Both the position numbers and the translations under genes were made by a program. A stretch of 64,000 nt of DNA, taken from NCBI RefSeq assembly GCF_010731635.1, contig NZ_AP022583.1:682001-746000 (forward strand). Reading direction: 5' to 3'. Of the stretch, positions 37,604 to 45,263 are shown piece by piece. The number at the start of each line of letters is the position of its first letter. Positions within the stretch are counted from its first letter, which is position 1. Under the pieces are notes generated by a model that did no database searches, was not told the origin of the DNA, and saw only the letters and a program-made list of their open reading frames with translations. The DNA is from Mycobacterium noviomagense. Its GTDB lineage: Bacteria; Actinomycetota; Actinomycetes; Mycobacteriales; Mycobacteriaceae.

Positions 37604-37975
37604 CTAGAGCTGGGTGACGTTCTCGGCTGACCAGTAGGCCTTCATCGCGGTGACCTTGCCGTCGTCGCCCAGCACCATCACGTCGATCGGCTCGATCACC
37701 ATCCCACCGCCACCGGCCTTCACCGTCAGTCGGAACTGAAAAGCCGCCTCGTTGCCCGCGATTCGCAGCGACACCAATTCGCACTCCCGCTCGGCGCCTT
37801 CGATCGCGGAGTAGAAACCACGAATGGCCTGCCGGCCGATGTGCACCTCGCCTCCGACAGGGTCTTCGACGGTCGCATCGTCGGCGTAGAGCTCGGCGAT
37901 GTCGTCGGCGCTGCCCTTGGCAATAAGGCTGATGTAGCGGTTGACCGTGTCGGCGATGACTTCAGCACTCGGCAT
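37604..37975 (-). CDS. Ketosteroid isomerase (SnoaL/NTF2 fold), probable steroid delta-isomerase
   Basis: A 123-residue protein highly similar in pattern to the classical delta5-3-ketosteroid isomerase of Comamonas. Catalytic residues fall at the expected numbers: Tyr14 (TVNRYISL), Asp38 (ATVEDPVGGE) and an Asp98 aligned with Asp99 (VIEPIDVMVL). The enzyme moves a double bond from C5 to C4 in 3-ketosteroids without a cofactor. The ATG at 37975 gives the right length and register. I do not recall a homologue here in M. tuberculosis. It could complement the 3beta-HSD 20 kb away, but no operon links them. Confidence 0.8.
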   Translation of the reverse strand: MPSAEVIADTVNRYISLIAKGSADDIAELYADDATVEDPVGGEVHIGRQAIRGFYSAIEGAERECELVSLRIAGNEAAFQFRLTVKAGGGGMVIEPIDVMVLGDDGKVTAMKAYWSAENVTQL

Positions 37976-37985
37976 GAGGCGAAGG

Positions 37986-39980
37986 CTACCGCGCCAGTGC
38001 CGCTTCGAGGTCCTCGGTGGTGGTGACCGGCAGGTCGCAGACCCGGCCGCGGCATACATAGGCGGCGTCGGCTCCGTCCACCCGGTCGCGGCCGATCAAC
38101 AGCTCGCAGGAGTCCGCTTCCCCGCCGACCACGATCGCCCCGCCCGGCGCCAGCCGGCGCGCGTCGGCCAACAGCGACGACCCCGGCGCATCGCAGGCCA
38201 CCGCAATCTGCAGCGGCCCGCGCACGGCGGATTCGGCCACTGCCAGCCAGTGCCCGGCCGAGCGCGGCGCGCGGGCCAGCAGCGGGGAATGCACCCGCAG
38301 CGCATCGGCCACCGCCTGGCCATAACTATCGGCGCGTTCGCCGCCGACCAGGTGCGCCGCTATCAGCAGCGCCTCGGTGATCGAGGACGCGCCCGAAGGT
38401 GTCGCACCGTCCACCGGGTCGGCCGGACGGAACATCAGCCGTTCGGCGTCGTCGGCGCTGTCGAACCAGCGGCCCGGCTGGTCAGGATCGGCGAAGTGCG
38501 CCAACGCGATATCGAGTAGCTGGGTGGCCGTGTCTAGCCATGCCGGGTCCATTGTCAGCTGGTACAGCGTCAACAGCCCGGTGGCCAGCATCGCATGGTC
38601 TTCCAGAATGGCCGCACTGTCGCCGACCTGCCCGCCGAGGCTGGCCCGCCGCAGTCGCCCGTCCACCATGTGCAGGGCCACCAGCGCGGCCGCGCACCGC
38701 GTCGCCGCGTCCGCCAACTGTGGATCACTAACGGCCACACTGGCTTCGGCCAACGCGGTAATGACCAAGCCGTTCCAGGCGGTGACGACCTTGTCGTCGC
38801 GATCAGGCTGCGGGCGGGTCGACCGGGCGTCCAGCAGCGCGGCGCGGACCCGCTCGAAGCGATCGGGGTCGTCGGGATCGGCGGGCAGTTGCAGCACCGA
38901 TGCGCCGTGCTCGAACGTTCCTGTCGCGGTGACCCCGAAAACCGAAGCGGCCCAACGCCCGTCGTCCTCGCCGAGAACTTCGGTCAGCTGGTCCGGCGTC
39001 CACACGTAGGTCAAGCCCTCCCGGCCGGCGGCGTCAGCGTCCAGCGACGAGGTGAACATGTCGCGGTCGCCGAGCTCGTCGAGCACAAATCGGGCCGTTT
39101 CCGCGGCCACCCGACGAGCCAGCACATTCCCGGTCCGGCGCGCCCAGTGCGCATAGACGCGCAGCAGTAGCGCGTTGTCGTACAGCATCTTCTCGAAATG
39201 CGGTACAACCCAGGCATTGTCGACGCTGTAGCGCGCGAATCCACCGGCCAGCTGGTCGTAGATGCCGCCGCGGGCCATCGCGGTGCAGGTGCGCTCGACG
39301 GCCAGCAGGGCTGGCTGCGGTCCGGTGCGTTCGTGGTGCCGCAGCAACGCCTCCAGCAGCGCCGACGGCGGGAATTTCGGTGCCCCGCCGAAGCCGCCGC
39401 GGGCGGTGTCTTCGTCTCGAAGTATCACCGCGACGGCGTGGTCGCACAGGGCAGGCTCGACCGGCGGGCCACCGCCCGGCAGCCCTGAAGCCATCGCGCG
39501 CAGCTCGCTCGCGATGTGGTCGGAGGCCTGCTCGACTTCCTCGCGCCGGGTGCGCCAGGTTTCGGTCACAGCCGAAAGCAACTGTAAGAAAGCATGTTTC
39601 GGGTAGTAGGTGCCGCAGAAGAATGGGCGGCCGTCGGGTGTGAGGAAACATGTCATCGGCCAGCCGCCCTGCCCGGTGAGCGCAACGGTGGCGTTCATGT
39701 AGACGGCGTCGATGTCGGGCCGTTCCTCGCGGTCCACTTTGACGCACACGAACCCGTCGTTCATCGCGGCGGCCACTTCTGAGTCCTCGAATGATTCGTG
39801 CGCCATCACATGACACCAGTGGCAGGCGGCGTAGCCGACCGAGAGCAGGATCGGCACGTCGCGCTCGGCCGCCTCGGCCAGGGCCTGCGGCGTCCACTGC
39901 TGCCAGTGCACCGGGTTGTCGGCGTGCTGGCGCAGATAGGGGCTGGCCGCCCCGGCGAGCGTGTTGGCCGCAGGGCTCAT
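37986..39980 (-). CDS. DUF255/thioredoxin-fold protein (YyaL/COG1331 family)
   Basis: A 664-residue protein. The N-terminal thioredoxin-like DUF255 domain (about residues 1-165) opens NTLAGAASPYLRQHADNPVHWQQW and has the redox motif ACHWCHVM. The rest is an alpha/alpha toroid like those of glycoside hydrolase or N-acylglucosamine epimerase relatives (GGFARYSVDNAWVVPHFEKMLYDNA). It is the likely orthologue of Rv1084. The family has no settled function. No signal peptide is visible, so it is cytosolic. It is followed 10 bp later by the KSI-like gene and preceded by the Rv1083/mca pair. Confidence 0.88.
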   Translation of the reverse strand: MSPAANTLAGAASPYLRQHADNPVHWQQWTPQALAEAAERDVPILLSVGYAACHWCHVMAHESFEDSEVAAAMNDGFVCVKVDREERPDIDAVYMNATVALTGQGGWPMTCFLTPDGRPFFCGTYYPKHAFLQLLSAVTETWRTRREEVEQASDHIASELRAMASGLPGGGPPVEPALCDHAVAVILRDEDTARGGFGGAPKFPPSALLEALLRHHERTGPQPALLAVERTCTAMARGGIYDQLAGGFARYSVDNAWVVPHFEKMLYDNALLLRVYAHWARRTGNVLARRVAAETARFVLDELGDRDMFTSSLDADAAGREGLTYVWTPDQLTEVLGEDDGRWAASVFGVTATGTFEHGASVLQLPADPDDPDRFERVRAALLDARSTRPQPDRDDKVVTAWNGLVITALAEASVAVSDPQLADAATRCAAALVALHMVDGRLRRASLGGQVGDSAAILEDHAMLATGLLTLYQLTMDPAWLDTATQLLDIALAHFADPDQPGRWFDSADDAERLMFRPADPVDGATPSGASSITEALLIAAHLVGGERADSYGQAVADALRVHSPLLARAPRSAGHWLAVAESAVRGPLQIAVACDAPGSSLLADARRLAPGGAIVVGGEADSCELLIGRDRVDGADAAYVCRGRVCDLPVTTTEDLEAALAR

Positions 39981-39989
39981 CGCCGCGCC

Positions 39990-40298
39990 CTAGCCGTCGG
40001 GTTCATGTGGTGGTCCCTCGTGGTCGGCCGGCTGGTCGGCGGGCGGCGCCCCGCCGGGCGGCGTGCCCTCGTCGGCTGCCTGGTCCGGCTCGGGGTGCTC
40101 GGGGTCGAACGACTCGGGGACCTTCTTGAGTTGCCGGTTCATCGACCGGATCAAAAACACCGTGGCGAGCAGCAGCAACACGATAACCAGCAGACCCATC
40201 GGGCTGGCCTTACCGAAATCTGGGCCGGTACGACGGGGTGCGCCGTCAGCTTGAAAATCGGTCAGCACGACGAACGCGCTGAGCACCGCTGGAGGCAT
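39990..40298 (-). CDS. Small single-pass membrane protein (Rv1083-like)
   Basis: A 102-residue protein with a central membrane helix (GLLVIVLLLLATVFLI) and a short Arg/Lys-rich stretch (RSMNRQLKK). Its acidic, Pro-rich tail (ESFDPEHPEPDQ... onwards) is probably cytosolic. The ATG at 40298 overlaps the mca TGA by one base (TGATG); a GTG one codon earlier is an alternative. The tight coupling to mca matches Rv1082-Rv1083 and hints at a shared role in mycothiol detoxification, perhaps at the membrane, but its activity is unknown. Confidence 0.75.
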   Translation of the reverse strand: MPPAVLSAFVVLTDFQADGAPRRTGPDFGKASPMGLLVIVLLLLATVFLIRSMNRQLKKVPESFDPEHPEPDQAADEGTPPGGAPPADQPADHEGPPHEPDG

Positions 40299-41167
40299 CA
40301 CTCGTCCTCGATTCCGGCGAACAGATCGGTCTCAGGAAGCTTGACCGGCACCCGCGAACGGGCCAGCTCGAACTCCTCGGTCGGCCACAGCCGCTGCTGC
40401 CATTCGATCGGCGCGGCGAAGAAGTCGCCTTTCGGGTCGATCTGGGTGGCGTGCGCGCGCAGCGCGTCGTCGCGCTGACTGAAATACGCCGAGCACTCCA
40501 CCCGGGTCGTCACCCGGGCAGCGAACACGTCGTGCTTGGGATCCCAATGCTTGAGCCACTTCTCGAACGGGCCTTGCTGCCCGTGCTTGGCGAATTCGTC
40601 TTGCAGTAACTGCATCCGCTGACGCAGGAACCCGTGGTTGTAATACAGCTTGGACACCGTCCATGGCTCACCGGCGTCCGGGAACCGGCGATAGTCGCCG
40701 GCCGCTTCGTACGCGGCAACCGAAACCTGGTGGCAGCGGATGTGGTCGGGATGCGGGTAGCCGCCGTTTTCGTCGTAGGTCGTCATCACGTGCGGCCGAA
40801 ACTCCCGGACAACCCGCACCAGCGCTTCGGTGGCCACCTCCAGCGGCACCAGCGCAAAGCAGTCCTCGGGCAGCGGCGGCGGCGGGTCACCCTTCGGCAA
40901 ACCGGAGTCGACGAAACCCAGCCAGGTGTGCTCGACGCCGAGGATCTCGGCGGCCTTAGCCATCTCGTCGCGACGGATCTCAGCCATGCGGCCGTGCACC
41001 TCGGGCAGGTCCATCGCAGGGTTGAGGATGTCGCCGCGTTCGCCGCCGGTCAGCGTCACGACCAGCACGCGATGACCCTCGTCCGCGTAGCGCGCGAGGG
41101 TCGCAGCACCCTTGCTGGACTCGTCGTCCGGGTGCGCATGCACCGCTATCAGTCGCAGTTCGCTCAC
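40298..41167 (-). CDS. mca: Mycothiol S-conjugate amidase
   Basis: A 289-residue zinc amidase of the LmbE/PIG-L fold that cleaves mycothiol S-conjugates to release a mercapturic acid for export, a detoxification step. The zinc and catalytic motif is [12 protein letters not shown], with the second His motif [13 protein letters not shown] and [16 protein letters not shown]. It is the orthologue of Rv1082. The ATG at 41167 is followed by the conserved strand [12 protein letters not shown], so the start is firm. Mycothiol use is itself a mark of actinobacteria. Confidence 0.95.
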   Translation of the reverse strand: MSELRLIAVHAHPDDESSKGAATLARYADEGHRVLVVTLTGGERGDILNPAMDLPEVHGRMAEIRRDEMAKAAEILGVEHTWLGFVDSGLPKGDPPPPLPEDCFALVPLEVATEALVRVVREFRPHVMTTYDENGGYPHPDHIRCHQVSVAAYEAAGDYRRFPDAGEPWTVSKLYYNHGFLRQRMQLLQDEFAKHGQQGPFEKWLKHWDPKHDVFAARVTTRVECSAYFSQRDDALRAHATQIDPKGDFFAAPIEWQQRLWPTEEFELARSRVPVKLPETDLFAGIEDE

Positions 41168-41257
41168 CTGCTCTCTGTCCGTCTTGCACCGGGCGTGCCC
41201 CTATAGTTGCAGTCCTAATCGTTGCATCCTGTCCACCGGGTTCGGAAAAGCCTGCCT

Positions 41258-41692
41258 ATGAGCGAACGGCCCGCACAGCCCCCGCCGGCCCGCTACGGGC
41301 CTCCTCGGTCACCCCGCTGGCCGCGCCGCGGTCTCGTCATCGCCCTGGCAGTTCTCGCGGTAGCGATCGGCGTCGTCGTGGCGATCATCGGCTACCAACG
41401 GCTGGGCACCAGCGACGTAACCGGGATGCTGGTCGGCTACCGCCTGATCGACGACGAGACCGTGGCAGTGACGATCGGCGTGACGCGCCGCGACCCGTCG
41501 CGGCCGGTCGACTGCATCGTGCGGGCGCGATCCAAAGACGGCAGCGAGACCGGCCGGCGGGAAGTGCTCATCCCACCCTCAGACAGCCCTACGGTGCAGG
41601 TGACGACGATCGTGAAGTCCTTCCAGCCGCCGACGATGGGAGACGTCTACGGCTGCGGCACCGACGTGCCCAGCTACATGCGGCCGTCGTGA
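41258..41692 (+). CDS. DUF4307 membrane-anchored protein (Rv1081c-like)
   Basis: A 144-residue protein with a Pro-rich N-terminus, a membrane helix (GLVIALAVLAVAIGVVVAIIGYQ, about residues 25-47), and an extracytoplasmic beta-rich domain (VTGMLVGYRLIDDETVAVTIGVTRRD..VDCIVRARSKDG). It is the likely orthologue of Rv1081c. The ATG at 41258 gives MSERPAQPPP; a GTG or ATG at 41222 would add 12 residues. It is divergent from mca, with 90 bp between, and lies upstream of greA. Function is unknown. Confidence 0.75.
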   Translation: MSERPAQPPPARYGPPRSPRWPRRGLVIALAVLAVAIGVVVAIIGYQRLGTSDVTGMLVGYRLIDDETVAVTIGVTRRDPSRPVDCIVRARSKDGSETGRREVLIPPSDSPTVQVTTIVKSFQPPTMGDVYGCGTDVPSYMRPS

Positions 41693-41764
41693 CCACACCG
41701 CGGTTGCCGTAACCGAGCAAAACCGCCAACCGGCGAAACGTGAGTCGCGGCACGCGTCACAGTG

Positions 41765-41801
41765 GTACCCTATTTGGGTACACGGTTCCTGATGGGACCG
41801 T
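41765..41801 (+). promoter_or_regulatory. Paired hairpins in the greA leader
   Basis: GTACCC/GGGTAC (41765-41770 and 41776-41781, 5-base loop) is followed immediately by an 8-bp stem, ACGGTTCC with GGGACCGT (41782-41789 and 41794-41801, one G-U, 4-base loop TGAT). They lie about 135-170 bp upstream of the greA ATG. They could be a leader RNA element or an operator at the promoter. The rest of the 242-bp gap shows no gene. Confidence 0.4.
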
Positions 41802-41934
41802 GTATTGCTGCATTAGCGCGACATACGCGGCACAGCGCGGCGGCACGCGCAGCGAAACCGCATACGCCGGCAGCGAACCGAAAGCCTGCCCACGCGAATA
41901 CCGTGGAAACGACGAATACAAGGAGCGCGACGAG

Positions 41935-42429
41935 ATGACGGACACTCAGGTGACCTGGTTGACCCAGGAGTCACATGACCGACTCAAGGCCGAGCTCGAC
42001 CAGCTGATCGCAAACCGTCCGGTCATCGCCGCGGAAATCAACGACCGCCGGGAAGAGGGTGACCTGCGGGAGAACGGCGGATACCACGCCGCCCGCGAGG
42101 AACAGGGTCAGCAAGAAGCGCGCATCCGTCAGTTGCAGGACCTGCTCAACAACGCGAAGGTCGGCGAACCGCCCGCGCAGTCCGGGGTGGCGCTGCCCGG
42201 CTCGGTGGTGACCGTCTACTACAACGGCGACGAGTCCGACACCGAAACGTTCCTGATCGCCACTCGGCAGGAGGGCGTCAACGACGGCAAGCTCGAGGTG
42301 TACTCGCCGAACTCACCGCTGGGCGGTGCGCTCATCAATGCCAAGGTCGGCGAAACCCGTACTTACAAGGTGCCTAACGGCAACACCGTCGAGGTGACAT
42401 TGGTCAGCGCGGAGCCATATCGCGCCTAG
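41935..42429 (+). CDS. greA: Transcription elongation factor GreA
   Basis: A 164-residue factor that rescues backtracked RNA polymerase by stimulating transcript cleavage. The N-terminal coiled coil has the catalytic acidic tip seen in [20 protein letters not shown]. The C-terminal FKBP-like domain binds polymerase ([35 protein letters not shown]). The length equals that of Rv1080c. AAGGAGCG lies 9-15 bases before the ATG. Its leader has two adjacent hairpins. The GPP34 gene follows 47 bp downstream. Confidence 0.96.
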   Translation: MTDTQVTWLTQESHDRLKAELDQLIANRPVIAAEINDRREEGDLRENGGYHAAREEQGQQEARIRQLQDLLNNAKVGEPPAQSGVALPGSVVTVYYNGDESDTETFLIATRQEGVNDGKLEVYSPNSPLGGALINAKVGETRTYKVPNGNTVEVTLVSAEPYRA

Positions 42430-42476
42430 GGCAGAACTGGGGGTCGGGGAATCGGGCGGTAGTAGGCCCGCTGCTC

Positions 42477-43139
42477 ATGGCGAAGATCGCCGAGGATCTG
42501 TTGCTGCTGCTGCTCGACAATGCGTCGGGCCAGCCCGAGCTGGATCGCACGCGGGTTGGGCGCGTGCTGGCCGCAGCCGTTCTGCTGGATTTGGCGCACG
42601 CATGTCGGATCCGCCCGGCGGTCGACGGGGATCCGGTTCAAGCGGGACACCTGCTGGTCCTGACCGGACCCGACCCGGGCGATCCGGCGGTCGCGCCTGC
42701 GTTGCAGCTGTTGCTGCGCCGTCCACTGAGCCCCGCTGCGGCGATCGCCAAGCTGCGCCGCGACACTCCTACCGCGTTGCTCTCGCAGCTCGAACGCACC
42801 GGTCAAGTGCATCGGGTCCGGTTGTACTCCAATGGATCCAAACCGGTGGACGGCTGGCAGTTGACGGACCGCAGCCGGGTGTCGCAAGTACGGGCGGCGA
42901 TGACGGCGGCGCTGTTCGATGAGCAGCGTCCTGATCCCACGACGGCGACGATCATCTCGCTGCTGCACGCTGTCAATGGGCTGGGAGCGATATACAGCCT
43001 CGACCACCGCGGCTGGGAGTGGGTCCTCGACCGTGCCGGCGATATCGCCAGCGGCAGCTGGGTGAATGAATCCGAGCCCGAGCTACCCGAAGTCAACCTG
43101 GCGGTGACGACCGCGGCCGTCCGTCACGCACTGACGTGA
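42477..43139 (+). CDS. GOLPH3/VPS74 (GPP34) family protein
   Basis: A 220-residue protein with the GPP34 start AKIAEDLLLLLLDNASGQPELD and the following helices LAAAVLLDLAHACRIR and LQLLLRRPLSPAAAIAKL. Eukaryotic GOLPH3 binds phosphatidylinositol-4-phosphate on Golgi membranes; the role of the many actinobacterial homologues is unknown. They may bind phosphoinositides, which mycobacteria make as PIMs. The typical basic lipid-binding pocket cannot be checked by eye. It follows greA by 47 bp on the same strand and is not part of this locus in M. tuberculosis as I recall it. Confidence 0.8.
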   Translation: MAKIAEDLLLLLLDNASGQPELDRTRVGRVLAAAVLLDLAHACRIRPAVDGDPVQAGHLLVLTGPDPGDPAVAPALQLLLRRPLSPAAAIAKLRRDTPTALLSQLERTGQVHRVRLYSNGSKPVDGWQLTDRSRVSQVRAAMTAALFDEQRPDPTTATIISLLHAVNGLGAIYSLDHRGWEWVLDRAGDIASGSWVNESEPELPEVNLAVTTAAVRHALT

Positions 43140-43146
43140 CTCGCCG

Positions 43147-43207
43147 CCGAGCAGACGCAAAAGCACCCCAGAACGACTGATTTTGAGGACTTTTACGTCT
43201 GCTCGCC
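43147..43207. repeat. Dispersed hairpin repeat, copy C
   Basis: The left arm CCGAGCAGACGCAAAAGCAC (43147 onward) and the right arm GACTTTTACGTCTGCTCG (ending 43207) are imperfect versions of copy B with matched decay. It lies between the end of the GPP34 gene and the end of convergent metB, again at a tail-to-tail junction. It probably terminates transcription in both directions. Confidence 0.75.
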
Positions 43208-43209
43208 AG

Positions 43210-44391
43210 CTAGGCCAGGGCCTGCTCGAGGTCGGCCAGCAAATCGGCGACATCCTCGATGCCCACCGACAGCCGCACCAGATCGTCGGGAACCTCCAAC
43301 TGCGAGCCGGCGGTCGAGGCATGCGTCATTGCCACCGGATGCTCGATCAGCGACTCCACCCCGCCCAGCGACTCGGCCAAGATGAACACGGAGGTGTTGG
43401 CGCACAGCTCCTTCGCGGCTTGCCGGCCTCCGCGCATCCGCACGGAGACCATGCCGCCAAAACCGCGCATCTGTCGCGCAGCGAGCTCATGACCGGGATG
43501 ACTCGGCAGGCCTGGATACAGCACGGTGCCGACGGCGGGATGCTCGGCAAGGAATTCGGCTACCGCCGCGGCGTTTTCGCTGTGCCGCTGCATCCGCAGT
43601 ACCAGCGTCTTCAGCCCGCGCAATGTCAGGTAGACGTCGAACGGGCCCGGCACCGCGCCGGCCCCGTTCTGCAGAAAGCCGAACGTCGCGTTGAGCTCTT
43701 CGTCGTTGGTGACCAGTGCGCCGCCCACAACATCGGAGTGCCCGCCGATGTACTTGGTCGTCGAATGCAGCACCACGTCGGCGCCCAGGGTCAGCGGCTG
43801 CTGCAGTGCCGGGGAGGCAAACGTGTTGTCAACCAAAACTTTTGCCGAGTGCTTCTGACCGATATCGGCGATCGCCGCGATATCGGCGATCGAAAGCAGC
43901 GGATTGGTGGGCGTTTCCACCCAAATCAGCCGCGTCTGCGAGGTGATCGCGGCGCGCACCGCGTCGAGATCGCCGAGCGCCACCGGCGTGTAGTCGATAC
44001 CCCAACCGGTGAACACCTTGTCGATCAGCCGGAAGGTGCCGCCGTAGGCATCATCGGGGATGACGACGTGGTCGCCCGGCCGCAGCAACGCCCGCAGCGC
44101 ACAGTCAGTGGCTGCCATCCCGGAACTGAACGCGCGGCAGTACCTGCCCTCCTCGACGGCGGCGAGGGCCGCTTCCAGCGCGGCCCGAGTCGGGTTGCCG
44201 GATCGCGAGTATTCGAATCCGCCGCGCAGGCCGCCGACGCCGTCTTGAGCGAACGTGCTGCTCATGTTGATTGGCGGGTTGACGGCGCCGGTCGAGGGGT
44301 CCGGTGAGAAACCGGCGTGAATGGCCTTAGTAGCCTGCCCCCGCAGCCGCCGTTCGTTGCCGGCGCCGGATGTCTTGCGCTGTTGGCTCAT
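43210..44391 (-). CDS. metB: Cystathionine gamma-synthase / gamma-lyase (MetB)
   Basis: A 393-residue trans-sulfuration PLP enzyme. Signatures are GGFEYSRSGNPTRAALE, the active-site Lys motif LHSTTKYIGGHSDVVGGAL, YGGTFRLIDKV and LAESLGGVESLIEHPVAMTHA. It joins O-acylhomoserine and cysteine to cystathionine, or runs the lyase direction; family members do both. It is the orthologue of Rv1079. With cbs close by, it completes transfer between cysteine and methionine sulfur, although pra lies between. The start ATG at 44391 fits the family length (about 388 residues). Confidence 0.93.
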   Translation of the reverse strand: MSQQRKTSGAGNERRLRGQATKAIHAGFSPDPSTGAVNPPINMSSTFAQDGVGGLRGGFEYSRSGNPTRAALEAALAAVEEGRYCRAFSSGMAATDCALRALLRPGDHVVIPDDAYGGTFRLIDKVFTGWGIDYTPVALGDLDAVRAAITSQTRLIWVETPTNPLLSIADIAAIADIGQKHSAKVLVDNTFASPALQQPLTLGADVVLHSTTKYIGGHSDVVGGALVTNDEELNATFGFLQNGAGAVPGPFDVYLTLRGLKTLVLRMQRHSENAAAVAEFLAEHPAVGTVLYPGLPSHPGHELAARQMRGFGGMVSVRMRGGRQAAKELCANTSVFILAESLGGVESLIEHPVAMTHASTAGSQLEVPDDLVRLSVGIEDVADLLADLEQALA

Positions 44392-44445
44392 CGATGATCA
44401 GCCTAACGACGGCCGGAAAATCGCCGCTGACACCCAGACGGGCAC

Positions 44446-45087
44446 CTACTCGACCGGCAGGCAAACCGTCGACATGATCTTGTCGGCAAAGGTTTGCCGC
44501 TTGGCGTCCCACAGCGGAAACAAATAGCCGATGCAAAAGATGACCGCGTCGAGGAAGTGCGCGAGTTGACGGACCAGCGACATTCCGAATCCGATTGGCT
44601 GGCCGGTGTTTTCGCTGACAACCTTGAACTTCATCAGTGACTTGCCGATGCTCGAGCCGGTGGTGCCCTGCCGGTAGCCGTAGTTCCAGATGACGTAGCC
44701 AAGCCCCACCAGGTGCGCCAACCAGAATGTCGTAACGCCGAACATGGAGTAGCCGCTGGCACACACCTGGTCGACCGTGTATCGGGAGATGTTGGTGACG
44801 CAAGCCGTCTGTTCGGTACCGACAAGCACCAGCCAGCCGATACCGACGATGATCGCGTACGGGATGTAGTCGACGACGAACGCCAGGACTCGGGTCACCC
44901 AAGACGTGTAGGCGTGCGCCGGCAACCCGCGGATAACCGGGCCGGGCGGGGGCGGTGCATACCCGCCGGCCGACGGGGGCGGCGGCGGATATCCGCCCGC
45001 TGGCGGCGGAGGCGGTGGCGGGTACGCACCCTGCGGCGGATGCTGGGGATCCGGCCCGGCGGTAGGTGAGGCGGATTGGTCGGTCAT
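44446..45087 (-). CDS. pra: Proline-rich antigen homologue, RDD-domain membrane protein
   Basis: A 213-residue protein. The first about 65 residues are a low-complexity Pro/Gly/Tyr tract (repeats of YPPPPPxAGGY), followed by an RDD domain with about four helices (SWVTRVLAFVVDYIPYAIIVGIGWL with the characteristic Arg and Asp, later GSSIGKSLMKFKVVSENTG). It is the homologue of Pra (Rv1078), an antigen related to the M. leprae 36-kDa antigen. RDD proteins are thought to transport small solutes. The ATG at 45087 follows a clear ribosome site region (GGAAGGCATCC). Confidence 0.88.
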   Translation of the reverse strand: MTDQSASPTAGPDPQHPPQGAYPPPPPPPAGGYPPPPPSAGGYAPPPPGPVIRGLPAHAYTSWVTRVLAFVVDYIPYAIIVGIGWLVLVGTEQTACVTNISRYTVDQVCASGYSMFGVTTFWLAHLVGLGYVIWNYGYRQGTTGSSIGKSLMKFKVVSENTGQPIGFGMSLVRQLAHFLDAVIFCIGYLFPLWDAKRQTFADKIMSTVCLPVE

Positions 45088-45263
45088 GGATGCCTTCCAT
45101 GGACGAGGAACTAGCTGCAGGCGGCCTTACGGTACCCGACCACCGGCCCAGCCAAAGATGTCGTCGCCGAAGCCTGGAGGCGGCAGCGGACCAACCGCCC
45201 CGTTGATTTGGTAGTGCAATTAATTTGCTTGGCAGCGCTCTCGCTACCGGCGGGGTGCTCTCG

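Noticed and set aside
36718..37617. 299-codon plus-strand frame over the hemolysin III gene
   Set aside because: Alternative frame of the same strand with Arg/Gly-rich nonsense; the real gene has seven membrane helices.
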